A stretch of 64,000 nucleotides of DNA. Source: Lentisphaerota bacterium (lineage in GTDB: Bacteria > Verrucomicrobiota > Kiritimatiellia > UBA8416 > VGWJ01). The position numbers and the translations under genes were made by a program. This document shows, piece after piece, positions 54,444-62,258 of this stretch. The stretch lies in assembly GCA_016873635.1 (NCBI GenBank), contig VGWJ01000003.1:1-64000 (forward strand), in the 5' to 3' direction. The notes beneath the pieces were generated by a model. That model was given only the letters and a program-made list of their open reading frames with translations. It was not told the DNA's origin and made no database searches. Every line of letters begins with the position of its first letter. Position 1 is the stretch's first letter.

Positions 54444-56654
54444 TCATCCCCGCGCGGAAGGCTTGCGCTTCTCCCCGTGCGTCAGTGCCGCCCGCATCTC
54501 CGCGGGCGTGTTGCATCCGAGCAGCGCGGCCCGTCCCTCTTCGTCAAGAACCCGGCTGATCGTCGCCAGGAAACGCACGTGCGGCCCGCTGACGTCCTTG
54601 GGCGAAAGCACCAGAACGAAGATCCGCGACGGTTCGCCGTCCAGGGAGTCGAAGTCCACCCCGTGCTTCTTGAGCCCGACGGCGCACACGATACGGTCCA
54701 CGGCGTCGGTCTTGCCGTGCGGAAGAGCAATGCCGTGCTGCATGCCGGTCGAGCCGGTCTTCTCGCGCGCCAGGACCGCGGCCAGCGCGGGAGCCGCGTC
54801 GCGGACGACGCCGGTGCGCGCCGCCAGGTCAACCAGCTCCGCGATGATCTCTTCCTTGGTCCCGCCCTTGAGGCGCGGCGCAAGCGCGGGCAGAACGATG
54901 TGACCCTCCAGCGCCGCGCCGGCCTCCGCCGGCCCGCCGCCGCCTTCCCGCGACGGCTCCCCGGCCAGGGAAGCGCGGTCAACGGGCTTGGCCAGCTCCG
55001 CCGCCATGCGCTGCAGCTCGCTCACCACCTCCGTCACCGCGGCGCGCACAAAGGCCATGTCCCTCCCGGAACATTCGAACACGACATCCAGCCCGTCCTT
55101 CCGCAACGTGACCACCGAAACGTCCTTGCGCATCTGGTAGATGCCGGCGTCGCGGTCCAGGGTGTGCACGAAGAAGCCGTCATCCTCGAACACCTCCATG
55201 ATCTTGTCCGTCAGAACTTCAACGGCGTCGACGGAAGGCAGCGTGAAACGCGCCGCCTGCTCCTGCCCCGCCGGCGCGGGACGGCGCACGCCCGGCGCGC
55301 CGCCGCGCAGCAGCCCGATCAACGCGGGCGGGGCGATGAGCGTCGTGACGAGGGTCATCAGCACGCCCACGCCGAAAACGTCCTGGCCGACGATGCCCGC
55401 CGCCAGGCCGATGCCCGCCACAATCAGCGCCACTTCGCCGCGCGGGATCATGCCCGCGCCGACGCGCAGGGCGCCGCGCAGGTTGAATCCGCAGGCCAGC
55501 GCCGGCGCGGCGCAGCCCCCGAGTTTCGCCGCCACGGCCACCACCGTGTAGATGCCGCCAAAGGCCAGAACGCGAGGGGAGGCGAGAAGGCGGATGTTGA
55601 CGAGCATGCCCATGACGACGAAGAAGACCGGCACGAACAGGGCGACGACCGGCTCCAGTTTCTCGCGGATCAGATGACACAGATCGGTGCGGGACATGGA
55701 CAGACCCGTCACGTACGCGCCGATGATCATGGCCAGCCCGGCCTCTTCAAACAGCCCGGCCAGAATCAGCGCGATGCCGAGGGACATGATCGCAATGGTC
55801 CGGCGATCGCGGAACAGCTTGAGAAGCAGGCTGATCCGCGGCGACGCGACCAGCCCGACGGTCGTGGCGGCCAGCCAGATGCCGACGGCCTTGGCGGAGA
55901 TGATCCCGATGTGCGCCCAGTCCACCGAGCCGGTCGTGCGCGAGGCGCTGATCATGCCCATGGCGACCGCCAGCATGATTATGCCCAGCACATCGTCGAT
56001 CACCGCCCCGGCCAAAATGGTCACGCCCTCCGGGGAATCCACCTTGCCGCGCTCGGAGAGAATGCGCGCCGTGATGCCGACGGAAGTGGCCGTGGACATG
56101 ACCCCGAGAAACAGCGCCGGGGGCGCCAGGAAGCCTATCGGCGCGGGGGACAGAAGGCGCGAGCACCAGACGGCGACCAGGTCGCCGAGCACGAAGGAAG
56201 CCAGCACGCCGCCCAGTCCCACCATGCTTCCGGCCAGCGAGTAGCGCAGAAAAAGCGGCACGTCCGTTTCCAGGCCGGCGTTGAACAGCAGAACGACCGC
56301 CGCCACGGCGCAGAAGCCGTACAGCTCCGGCGAGACCGGAAACGCGCCCGCGAGCGGGAACAGCCCCTCCGGCAGGCTGGGAAGGGCCGCGCCGCCCAGG
56401 AGGTACGGTCCGATCGCCACGCCGCCGGCGATCTCGCCCAGCACGCCCGGCATTCCGATCTTCTCGAAAAGGCGGGCGGAGAACTTGGCGACGAACAGAA
56501 TCACGCCGAGCTGCAGGACCAGCACCATCATGCGGTGCGTCATCGAGACTTCCGCGTGCGCCGCGCCGCCTTCCCCGCTTCCCGCCCAGGCCGCGCCGGC
56601 GGCCACTCCCGACGCCGCCACGAACAGGGCCGCGAATGCCAGCCGGCTTTTCAT
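54444..56654 (-). CDS. CPA2-type cation:proton antiporter with C-terminal PTS EIIA domain
   Basis: A 736-residue protein. A signal-like first helix precedes about twelve antiporter helices (e.g. RLFEKIGMPGVLGEIAGGV, VLLFNAGLETDV, FFVVMGMLVNIRLLA, GMIPRGEVALIVAGIGL) of the KefB/NapA type. After residue ~440 comes a soluble part, with a middle segment and then a PTS fructose/nitrogen-type EIIA domain (residues ~575-720) containing GIALPHGKTDAVDR; His646 is the phosphorylation site. Such antiporter-EIIA fusions occur in PVC and other bacteria, and may link ion exchange to the PTS phosphorylation state. A short EIIA-like ORF precedes it with a 4-base overlap. Confidence 0.88.
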   Translation of the reverse strand: MKSRLAFAALFVAASGVAAGAAWAGSGEGGAAHAEVSMTHRMMVLVLQLGVILFVAKFSARLFEKIGMPGVLGEIAGGVAIGPYLLGGAALPSLPEGLFPLAGAFPVSPELYGFCAVAAVVLLFNAGLETDVPLFLRYSLAGSMVGLGGVLASFVLGDLVAVWCSRLLSPAPIGFLAPPALFLGVMSTATSVGITARILSERGKVDSPEGVTILAGAVIDDVLGIIMLAVAMGMISASRTTGSVDWAHIGIISAKAVGIWLAATTVGLVASPRISLLLKLFRDRRTIAIMSLGIALILAGLFEEAGLAMIIGAYVTGLSMSRTDLCHLIREKLEPVVALFVPVFFVVMGMLVNIRLLASPRVLAFGGIYTVVAVAAKLGGCAAPALACGFNLRGALRVGAGMIPRGEVALIVAGIGLAAGIVGQDVFGVGVLMTLVTTLIAPPALIGLLRGGAPGVRRPAPAGQEQAARFTLPSVDAVEVLTDKIMEVFEDDGFFVHTLDRDAGIYQMRKDVSVVTLRKDGLDVVFECSGRDMAFVRAAVTEVVSELQRMAAELAKPVDRASLAGEPSREGGGGPAEAGAALEGHIVLPALAPRLKGGTKEEIIAELVDLAARTGVVRDAAPALAAVLAREKTGSTGMQHGIALPHGKTDAVDRIVCAVGLKKHGVDFDSLDGEPSRIFVLVLSPKDVSGPHVRFLATISRVLDEEGRAALLGCNTPAEMRAALTHGEKRKPSARG

Positions 56655-56854
56655 GCCGTCTCCCGCCGGAATACCGCCCGCGCCAGTTCGTCCGCGCCGC
56701 CGACGGAGGAGCTTCGCGCCAAAGCCGCGATCAGAATCCGCAGCGCCTCAGCCTTGGAGGTCACGTCCAGAAAACATACGCGGTCGGGAGACAGAGTCCG
56801 CCTCAGCCAGGCAGCCTTCCCGTCGTCGCCATGTCTGTCCCCGGCGGGTGTCAC
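56651..56854 (-). CDS. Truncated EIIA (PtsN-like) N-terminal protein
   Basis: A 67-residue frame from a GTG at 56854 reads LSPDRVCFLDVTSKAEALRILIAAL, matching the first strand and helices of PtsN/fructose EIIA. It stops before the phosphorylatable histidine region, ending ARAVFRRETA. Its stop overlaps the start of the antiporter by ATGA. It might be a regulatory leader peptide, a broken EIIA gene or the result of a deletion. No ATG exists in the frame. Confidence 0.5.
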   Translation of the reverse strand: MTPAGDRHGDDGKAAWLRRTLSPDRVCFLDVTSKAEALRILIAALARSSSVGGADELARAVFRRETA

Positions 56855-56954
56855 GCCGTTCGCCTTTCTTGCTCCTGGAATACGGCCAAAAACCGGATAT
56901 GTTACGCCTTGGCCCGGCGCCGGTCAACAAGACCGTCGCGCAACGCGAAACCCG

Positions 56955-57125
56955 CCAGTCACGCGGTGAGGCGAGGTCGGGCGGACCGTCCCACCGTCGC
57001 CTTGCGGGCTATGGCAAGCCCGGTCCGCCGCGGCGCGGCCGGCTTGGCGCGCCGGAGCCTCCGGGCGAAGGCGGCACGCCGCGCCCTACCGGCGTGTCTC
57101 CACCGCGTAACTGACCCCTCACCGC
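56955..57125. repeat. Nested inverted-repeat element, MITE-like
   Basis: The ~350-bp spacer between the EIIA-like gene (starts 56854) and the gene at 57203 contains a 170-bp block. The outer arms 56955-56971 and 57098-57116 are imperfect inverted copies (shared CACCGCGT...ACTG core). GCGGTGAGG (56963-56971 area) recurs inverted as CCTCACCGC (57117-57125). Inside, GGCGGACCG (56980-56988) and CGGTCCGCC (57021-57029) are exact complements. No protein is convincing. A TTGACG box at 57133-57138 may be part of the next gene's promoter. Confidence 0.5.
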
Positions 57126-57202
57126 AACGCCATTGACGGGCGCGGCGCACGGAGAGAATATCTCCGGGGCGGGGAAAAGGGGAAGGGAAAGCGCGCGCGC
57201 AA

Positions 57203-58015
57203 ATGGGAACGGGGAATCGCAGATCCAGAACGGCCGGCTTGCCTCCCCTTCGGCTTCTGCCGCTTGCCGCGGCAATGCTCCTGGCCGGCGGCTGCGGCAG
57301 GGAGGGGGCGGCGCCGCGCATTTCCGGATACCGGATCGCGGCGGCCTATCCCCACGATCCCGCCGCCTTCACGCAGGGGCTGGTGTGGCACGCCGGCAGA
57401 CTGTACGAAAGCACCGGCCTGGAGGGGCGCTCGACGTTGCGCGAAGTGGATCTGGCGTCCGGCCGCGTTCTGCGCAGCGCGCCGCTGCCCTCCGAGGCGT
57501 TCGGCGAAGGACTGGCCTCCTGCGCCGGCCGCCTGCTGCAGCTTACCTGGCGCTCGGGAATCGGTTATGTCTGGCGACCCGAGGACTTTGCGCTCCTGGG
57601 CACGTTCTCCTACCCGGGCGAAGGATGGGGCCTGACGTCGGACGGCAACGCGCTGATCATGAGCGACGGCACGGATGTCCTGCGTTTCCTGGACCCCCTG
57701 ACGTTCCGGGAGACGGCGCGGCGGCGCGTGACCGACGAGGGCGCGCCGGTCACGCGCCTGAACGAACTCGAGTACGTCCGCGGCGAAATACTCGCCAACG
57801 TGTGGGGATCCGTCCGCATCGCGCGCATCGATCCCGCCACCGGCAACGTGCTGGGCTGGATCGACCTGCGCGGCCTGCTGACGCCCGAAGAGCAGGCCGC
57901 GGCTGACGTGCTGAACGGCATTGCCTACGATGACCGCCAGGACCGCCTCTTCGTGACGGGCAAGTTCTGGCCCCGGCTCTTCGAGATCGAACTTGTGCCC
58001 CGGCCAAAGGAGTAG
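57203..58015 (+). CDS. Glutaminyl-peptide cyclotransferase-like lipoprotein
   Basis: A 270-residue protein of the plant/bacterial-type glutaminyl cyclase family (five-bladed propeller), which forms N-terminal pyroglutamate. A signal with lipobox (LLAGGC) is followed by AAYPHDPAAFTQGLVW, LYESTGLEGRSTLREVDL, FGEGLASCAGRLLQLTW, LNELEYVRGEILANVW and the C-terminal NGIAYDDRQDRLFVTGKFWPRLFEI, all family landmarks. Being lipid-anchored, it should act on exported peptides. It stands alone between the repeat element and the sigma factor. Confidence 0.9.
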   Translation: MGTGNRRSRTAGLPPLRLLPLAAAMLLAGGCGREGAAPRISGYRIAAAYPHDPAAFTQGLVWHAGRLYESTGLEGRSTLREVDLASGRVLRSAPLPSEAFGEGLASCAGRLLQLTWRSGIGYVWRPEDFALLGTFSYPGEGWGLTSDGNALIMSDGTDVLRFLDPLTFRETARRRVTDEGAPVTRLNELEYVRGEILANVWGSVRIARIDPATGNVLGWIDLRGLLTPEEQAAADVLNGIAYDDRQDRLFVTGKFWPRLFEIELVPRPKE

Positions 58016-58153
58016 GCTCCCTTCTCGCATCCGCTTCTGAGTCCTCCCGTACGCGGTCGCGTTGCCGCTGCATACTGGCAAGCACAGGCAGGGAACCTGC
58101 CGGCCGACCATAACAATCTGACAGACAGCGTGTTGAGCGCAAAGCGGCGCGCT

Positions 58154-58169
58154 TGGCATGGATATAGCA
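58154..58169 (+). promoter_or_regulatory. Possible sigma-54 (-24/-12) promoter before the sigma factor gene
   Basis: TGGCATG (58154-58160), four bases, then TAGCA (58165-58169) fits the TGGCACG-N4-TTGCW consensus at most positions, with the GG and GC dinucleotides ten bases apart. No RpoN or enhancer-binding gene is visible here. A 6-bp hairpin GGCAGG-GAA-CCTGCC lies upstream (about 58087-58101). Confidence 0.25.
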
Positions 58170-58227
58170 TACGGCGCCACTGCTACGGCAAAAGTCTGGT
58201 CGCGACGGCGTCGGGAAAGCACGTTCC

Positions 58228-59160
58228 ATGCTCGACACATCGAACGCATACGAGAGGTACGTGGCCGAGATCGCGCGGTACCCGCGCATTTCTTCGCAGC
58301 GCGAAGCGGAGCTTTCGCGCATTATCCGCGGGGGCCGCAATCGGCGCCGGGTCGAGGCGGCCGTCGAAGAGCTGGTCCATGCCAACCTGCGCCTGGTCCT
58401 GTATTGCCTGAGGAGCTTCGACAGCTACCTGCGCTCGCCCGACGTGCGCGTCTCCCACATGGACCTGGTGGGCGAAGGCAACCTGGCGCTGCTGCGCGCC
58501 GCGCGCAACTTCGATTCCGGCTACAGCCGCGGCGAACCCGCCGGCGGCGGCCGCCACGCCCCCTTCGGACGCTACGCCTGCAAGTGCATCCGCCTGGCCA
58601 TGCTGCGCGCGGTGAAGCTTTCGCGACTCATCCGCGTGCCGGAGTATCACTTCAAGTACTGGGGGCGGATGCGCGCGCTGCGCCGCGAACACGGCGCGGA
58701 TCTGACCGACGAGCTCATGGAGCGCGAATTGCACGTGAACACCGAGGTCTTGTGCATGCTGCGGCGCAGCGAGACCACCGCCACCCTCATGCTGGAGGAT
58801 CTCGGGCGCGAGGATAGCGAGTCGTCGTGGGAAGAGTGGATGCCCGACAACAGTCTCGCCTCGCCGGCGCAGGAAACCGAGAGGAAGGACATGCGCCGCT
58901 TTCTCAACGAGGAGATGGACCGTCTTCCCGCCCGCACGCGGCGGATTCTGCAGCTCCTGTTCATGAGCGATTCGCGGCCGACGCTGGCGGAGCTGGCCGG
59001 ACTGTTCGGGATCTCGGCCGAGCGCTGCCGCCAGGTCTGCGGGCAGGGGCTGGAACGGCTGCGCGCGCAGCTCGAAGGCCGCCTGCAGCGCGTGGATCCA
59101 TCCCTGATCCCGGCCGCGCCGTCCGCGGCCGCGGTCTCCGGCGCCGAAGCGGCCGCGTGA
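58228..59160 (+). CDS. Divergent RpoD-like sigma-70 family factor
   Basis: A 310-residue alternative sigma factor. It has a short region 1.2/2.1 (EIARYPRISSQREAELSRII), region 2 (HANLRLVLYCLR, DLVGEGNLALLRAARNFD) and region 4 (RPTLAELAGLFGISAERCRQVCGQGLERLR). In region 2.3-2.4 the usual YATWWIRQAI is replaced by YACKCIRLAMLRAV, so the tryptophan pair used to melt the -10 element is missing. This suggests altered promoter specificity. An insertion (GEPAGGGRHAP) sits between the two halves of region 2. No anti-sigma gene is adjacent. Confidence 0.88.
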   Translation: MLDTSNAYERYVAEIARYPRISSQREAELSRIIRGGRNRRRVEAAVEELVHANLRLVLYCLRSFDSYLRSPDVRVSHMDLVGEGNLALLRAARNFDSGYSRGEPAGGGRHAPFGRYACKCIRLAMLRAVKLSRLIRVPEYHFKYWGRMRALRREHGADLTDELMERELHVNTEVLCMLRRSETTATLMLEDLGREDSESSWEEWMPDNSLASPAQETERKDMRRFLNEEMDRLPARTRRILQLLFMSDSRPTLAELAGLFGISAERCRQVCGQGLERLRAQLEGRLQRVDPSLIPAAPSAAAVSGAEAAA

Positions 59161-59251
59161 GGTCAGGGAGCGGGAAACAACCCGCGGCCCGCCCGAAGCC
59201 AACAACTCCATTGTCCTTTCCCGCCGTTAGTGCTATTGCACTGCCACGCAC

Positions 59252-59884
59252 ATGGAGGCCGGCCGCCAATTGCGCATCGGAATCGTGGGAGGAACCTTCA
59301 ACCCCGTTCATATCGGGCACCTGATTCTGGCTCAGACGGCCCTGGAATCGTTCGATCTTGCAAAGGTCCTGCTCGTTCCCTGCGCCCGGCCGCCCCACAA
59401 GAATACGGCAGCGCTGATTCCGGCCGAGCACCGCGTGGCCATGCTGGCGGCCGCCCTGGAAGACAGCCTGACGCTGGAGTTGTGCGACGTCGAAGTGCGG
59501 CGCGGAGGGACATCGTATTCCGTGGACACGCTGCGCCAGCTCCGCCGCGCGTATCCGAACGCCGAGCTGTGCTTCGTCATCGGCGCGGACACGCTTCCGG
59601 AGCTTCACGGCTGGCGCGACGTGTACCGGCTGCTCGAGCTGTGCCGCGTGGTGACCTTCAGGCGGCCCGGCGTGACGCCGCGGAATCTGACCCCGGAAGC
59701 GCTGCGCCTGCGGCCGCCGTGGCCCGAACGTCTCCTGCGCGACCTGGTTCCGGGCCGCATGATCGACGTTTCCTCTTCGGACATCCGCCACCGGGTGGCG
59801 GAGGGCATGAGCATACGCTACATGGTGCCGCGGGCGGTGGAAATGTATATCGCCGTGCACGGGCTGTACACGGGAGGAGGCTAG
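59252..59884 (+). CDS. nadD: Nicotinate-nucleotide adenylyltransferase
   Basis: Adenylates nicotinate mononucleotide to deamido-NAD. The 210-residue protein has GIVGGTFNPVHIGHLIL (the HxGH nucleotidyltransferase motif), VPCARPPHK, FVIGADTL and VSSSDIRHRVAEG (an SSTxIR form). rsfS follows nine bases later, a very common pair. The ATG at 59252 gives a seven-residue lead before the fold. Confidence 0.95.
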   Translation: MEAGRQLRIGIVGGTFNPVHIGHLILAQTALESFDLAKVLLVPCARPPHKNTAALIPAEHRVAMLAAALEDSLTLELCDVEVRRGGTSYSVDTLRQLRRAYPNAELCFVIGADTLPELHGWRDVYRLLELCRVVTFRRPGVTPRNLTPEALRLRPPWPERLLRDLVPGRMIDVSSSDIRHRVAEGMSIRYMVPRAVEMYIAVHGLYTGGG

Positions 59885-59893
59885 ACCACGCCG

Positions 59894-60247
59894 ATGGCGG
59901 AGAAACAGACGTTGTCGGGGCTGGAAATCGCGCGCCTCGCGCGGTCGGCGGCGCAAGACAAGAAAGGCGCGGACATCGTCATCCTGGACGTTCGCGGATT
60001 GAGTTCGATCTGCGACTACTGCCTGTTTGTTTCCGGAGACAGCCCGCCTCAGCTGAAGGCGCTCGTCAACGAGATCCAACACGCTCTCAAGCAGCGCGGC
60101 GTGCCGTGTTTCCGGCGGGGCGGACAGCCCGAGTCGGGCTGGATCACGCTCGACTACGTGGACGCGGTCATACACGTGTTTCTGCCGCGGCAACGGGAAT
60201 ACTACGCGATCGAATCGTTGTGGGAGGAAGCTCCGCGTCTGCCGTAG
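59894..60247 (+). CDS. rsfS: Ribosomal silencing factor RsfS
   Basis: Binds ribosomal protein uL14 and blocks subunit joining under nutrient limitation. The 117-residue protein has KKGADIVILDVRGLSSICD, YCLFVSGDSPPQLKALVNEI, GQPESGWITLDYVDAVIHVF and YYAIESLW. AGGAGG lies 13 bases before the ATG. Its last 80 bases overlap, tail to tail, the end of the anti-sigma gene on the other strand. Confidence 0.95.
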   Translation: MAEKQTLSGLEIARLARSAAQDKKGADIVILDVRGLSSICDYCLFVSGDSPPQLKALVNEIQHALKQRGVPCFRRGGQPESGWITLDYVDAVIHVFLPRQREYYAIESLWEEAPRLP

Positions 60248-60770
60248 GCGTTTCCCAGTCGGCCGTCTCATCGTCGGCCAGCCCCTCCACGGCCAGCAGA
60301 CGCCGCGCCAGGGCGCGCAACTGCTCGTCCGCGCCGTCCACGGAAGGCGCTTCGGCCTCGCGGTATTCGACGCTCTCCAGCATGCTCAGCAGCGTTCCGA
60401 GCTGCGCGGTCCGGTCCGCCGGAGCGCGCTCCCGCGCGAGCATGAACCAGCCGCCCGCGACCAGCGCCAGCAGCGCGGCATAGGCCAGCGCCGGCCGCAG
60501 GGCTCGCGGAAAGGCCGTAACCCGCGCCGGCGCGTTCGCCGCGGCGCGCGCCGCGCGCCGCACGGCCTCCCGCGCGCCGGCGCCCGGCTCGCCTGCGGGC
60601 AGGTTGGCCGCGGCCAGGGCCGCCAGCCGGCCCAGGGCCGCGCGGTGGTCCCGGCATGCGCCGCACGCCTGCAGATGCTTCTCCAGCGCCGCGGCGGCGC
60701 GGCCCGTCAGCCCGCCGGCGTCCGCCAGCAGCATGTCGTTCCTGAATCCGTCACACGTCTTCATTTTCAT
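60168..60770 (-). CDS. Zinc-finger membrane anti-sigma factor
   Basis: A 200-residue protein downstream of an ECF sigma gene (start overlap of 20 bases). The N-terminal zinc-binding motif H32-x3-C36-x2-C39 (KHLQACGACRDH) and one transmembrane helix (LAYAALLALVAGGWFML, residues ~93-110) fit the ZAS/RsrA-type anti-sigma topology. The C-terminal ~90 residues should be periplasmic and are unlike any domain I know. The last 80 bases are antisense to rsfS, so transcript interference is possible. Confidence 0.85.
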   Translation of the reverse strand: MKMKTCDGFRNDMLLADAGGLTGRAAAALEKHLQACGACRDHRAALGRLAALAAANLPAGEPGAGAREAVRRAARAAANAPARVTAFPRALRPALAYAALLALVAGGWFMLARERAPADRTAQLGTLLSMLESVEYREAEAPSVDGADEQLRALARRLLAVEGLADDETADWETPTADAELPPTTIRSRSIPVAAAETRV

Positions 60771-61317
60771 CCCGCAAACGGACCCTCAGCTTGGCCAGCG
60801 CGTATTGCATGCGGGCCAGGGCCGTGTTGATCGACACGCCCTGCGCCGCCGCGATCGCCTTGAACGGCAGCTCCGCCTCCACGCGCATCAGAAAAACCTC
60901 CTTCTGCTCAAGGGGCAGCTCCGCCACGGCCGCGGCCACGCGTCGCCCGGTCTCCTCGGCCTTCAGCCGGCCGAGCGGATCGGGCTCTTTTCCCGGCAGC
61001 GTCTCCTCCAGCGGCCGCCCGGCCTCCGGCGCCACGTCGAGGCTTACCTCGGGTTTCCGGCGCCGCGCGCGGTCGATGACGATGTTGCGCGCAATTCGCA
61101 CCAGCCATCCCAGGAAGTTGCCCTGCCGGTACGAGCCGATCGCGCGAATGACCCGGAACCACGTTTCCTGGAAGACCTCGTCGGCCTCGCCCTGCCCCTC
61201 CGTCATGTTCAGGATGAATCCGAACAGGGGCCGCTTGTACTTCTCGACAAGCTCTTCCAGGGCGTCCGCGTCGCCCCGCCGGTACCGGGCCAGGACCTCG
61301 TTGTCCGTCATTTCCAT
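60751..61317 (-). CDS. ECF-type RNA polymerase sigma factor
   Basis: A 188-residue sigma-70 family factor of the ECF group. Region 2 is ALEELVEKYKRPLFGFI...DEVFQETWFRVIRAI and the region 2.4 helix is NFLGWLVRIARNIVIDRARR. Region 4 is LPFKAIAAAQGVSINTALARM. The ATG at 61317 gives the standard length. It forms a pair with the anti-sigma gene at 60168-60770, distinct from the pair at the left edge, so at least two separate envelope-stress circuits are present. Confidence 0.93.
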   Translation of the reverse strand: MEMTDNEVLARYRRGDADALEELVEKYKRPLFGFILNMTEGQGEADEVFQETWFRVIRAIGSYRQGNFLGWLVRIARNIVIDRARRRKPEVSLDVAPEAGRPLEETLPGKEPDPLGRLKAEETGRRVAAAVAELPLEQKEVFLMRVEAELPFKAIAAAQGVSINTALARMQYALAKLRVRLRDENEDV

Positions 61318-61373
61318 GTCCGCCGCCGTCCGCCCCGGTCCGGCCACATTCTTACAACGCGCGGGGCCGCCGG

Positions 61374-62075
61374 TTATTGCCCGCGTTCTTGCGTCGCCCG
61401 CCAGGCCCGCTCGCCCCACCCCCGCGCCACGGCCGCCGCCCGCGCCGTGTTGCGCCCCAGGCCGCGCACCATGTCTTCCAGCGTGGGGCGCGCGACAACC
61501 ACCGTCCACAGGCCGATGCCGAGCACGTTGAGAAGGTAGATCAGGGCATAGGAGAACACCCGCCCGTATTCCTGGATGTCCGTCTGCCGCTGCAGCAGGG
61601 TGGTGATCGTGAAGGTGAAGTGAAAGCCCCAGGTCAGGCCCACGACCGCCAGCCAGGCAAGCTGGTAGCGGGCCGTGTCGAAGAATACGCTGAGCGCGTA
61701 ATAAACGCCGATCGCCAGCATCGTGTAGAGCGGAAAGAAGTAAGGCGCGAGCGTGATCAGGACATTGGTCTTGGTCAGCGTCACCGATCCCCGCTCGCGC
61801 GACACGTTCATCCGCAGCACGCGCGCGCCCATCAGCCAGCCCCACAGCGCGTGCGTGAGCTCGTGCGCCAGCACGTACGAGCGCACCGGCCGCGGCAGCG
61901 CGATGAAGATCAGCAGCCAGGCCAGAAAACCGCCTCCCAGCGCCATGGCGGACGGCGGAAGGGCGGAAGCCGAAGACGGCTGCGCGGCCGTAACCAGCTC
62001 CGCCACGGTGCGCGTCGCCGCCGCGCCCAGGGGCAGCAGCAACAGCCCGACGATCAGCCTGAACAGACCGCGCAT
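61374..62075 (-). CDS. Integral membrane zinc metalloprotease-like protein (M50-type)
   Basis: A 233-residue membrane protein with an HELTH zinc motif at H71-E72-x2-H75 (VLAHELTHALWGWLMGARV) next to transmembrane helices. This fits the M50/site-2 protease or the related membrane metalloprotease families. Further helices (LITLAPYFFPLYTML, LIYLLNVLGIGLW) follow. The ATG at 62075 (MRGLFRL) was chosen because earlier codons are polar and non-conserved-looking. It lies 57 bases upstream of the ECF sigma gene on the same strand, so a role in cutting an anti-sigma factor is possible but unproven. Confidence 0.65.
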   Translation of the reverse strand: MRGLFRLIVGLLLLPLGAAATRTVAELVTAAQPSSASALPPSAMALGGGFLAWLLIFIALPRPVRSYVLAHELTHALWGWLMGARVLRMNVSRERGSVTLTKTNVLITLAPYFFPLYTMLAIGVYYALSVFFDTARYQLAWLAVVGLTWGFHFTFTITTLLQRQTDIQEYGRVFSYALIYLLNVLGIGLWTVVVARPTLEDMVRGLGRNTARAAAVARGWGERAWRATQERGQ

Positions 62076-62258
62076 CAGCGCCAAACCATCGCACAACCCC
62101 GCCCCGCGATGAAGCACCATTTCGCCCGCGCGGCGGTCGGGATGCTTGTTTTTCGGTGGAAACCGGCCGCCCTGCCGCGCCGTCCCCGGAAGCGGCTTGA
62201 CGGCGGGTCGCGGGCCGTACACCATGCGCCGCGCATGGCATCACAGGGAGGTCGACGC

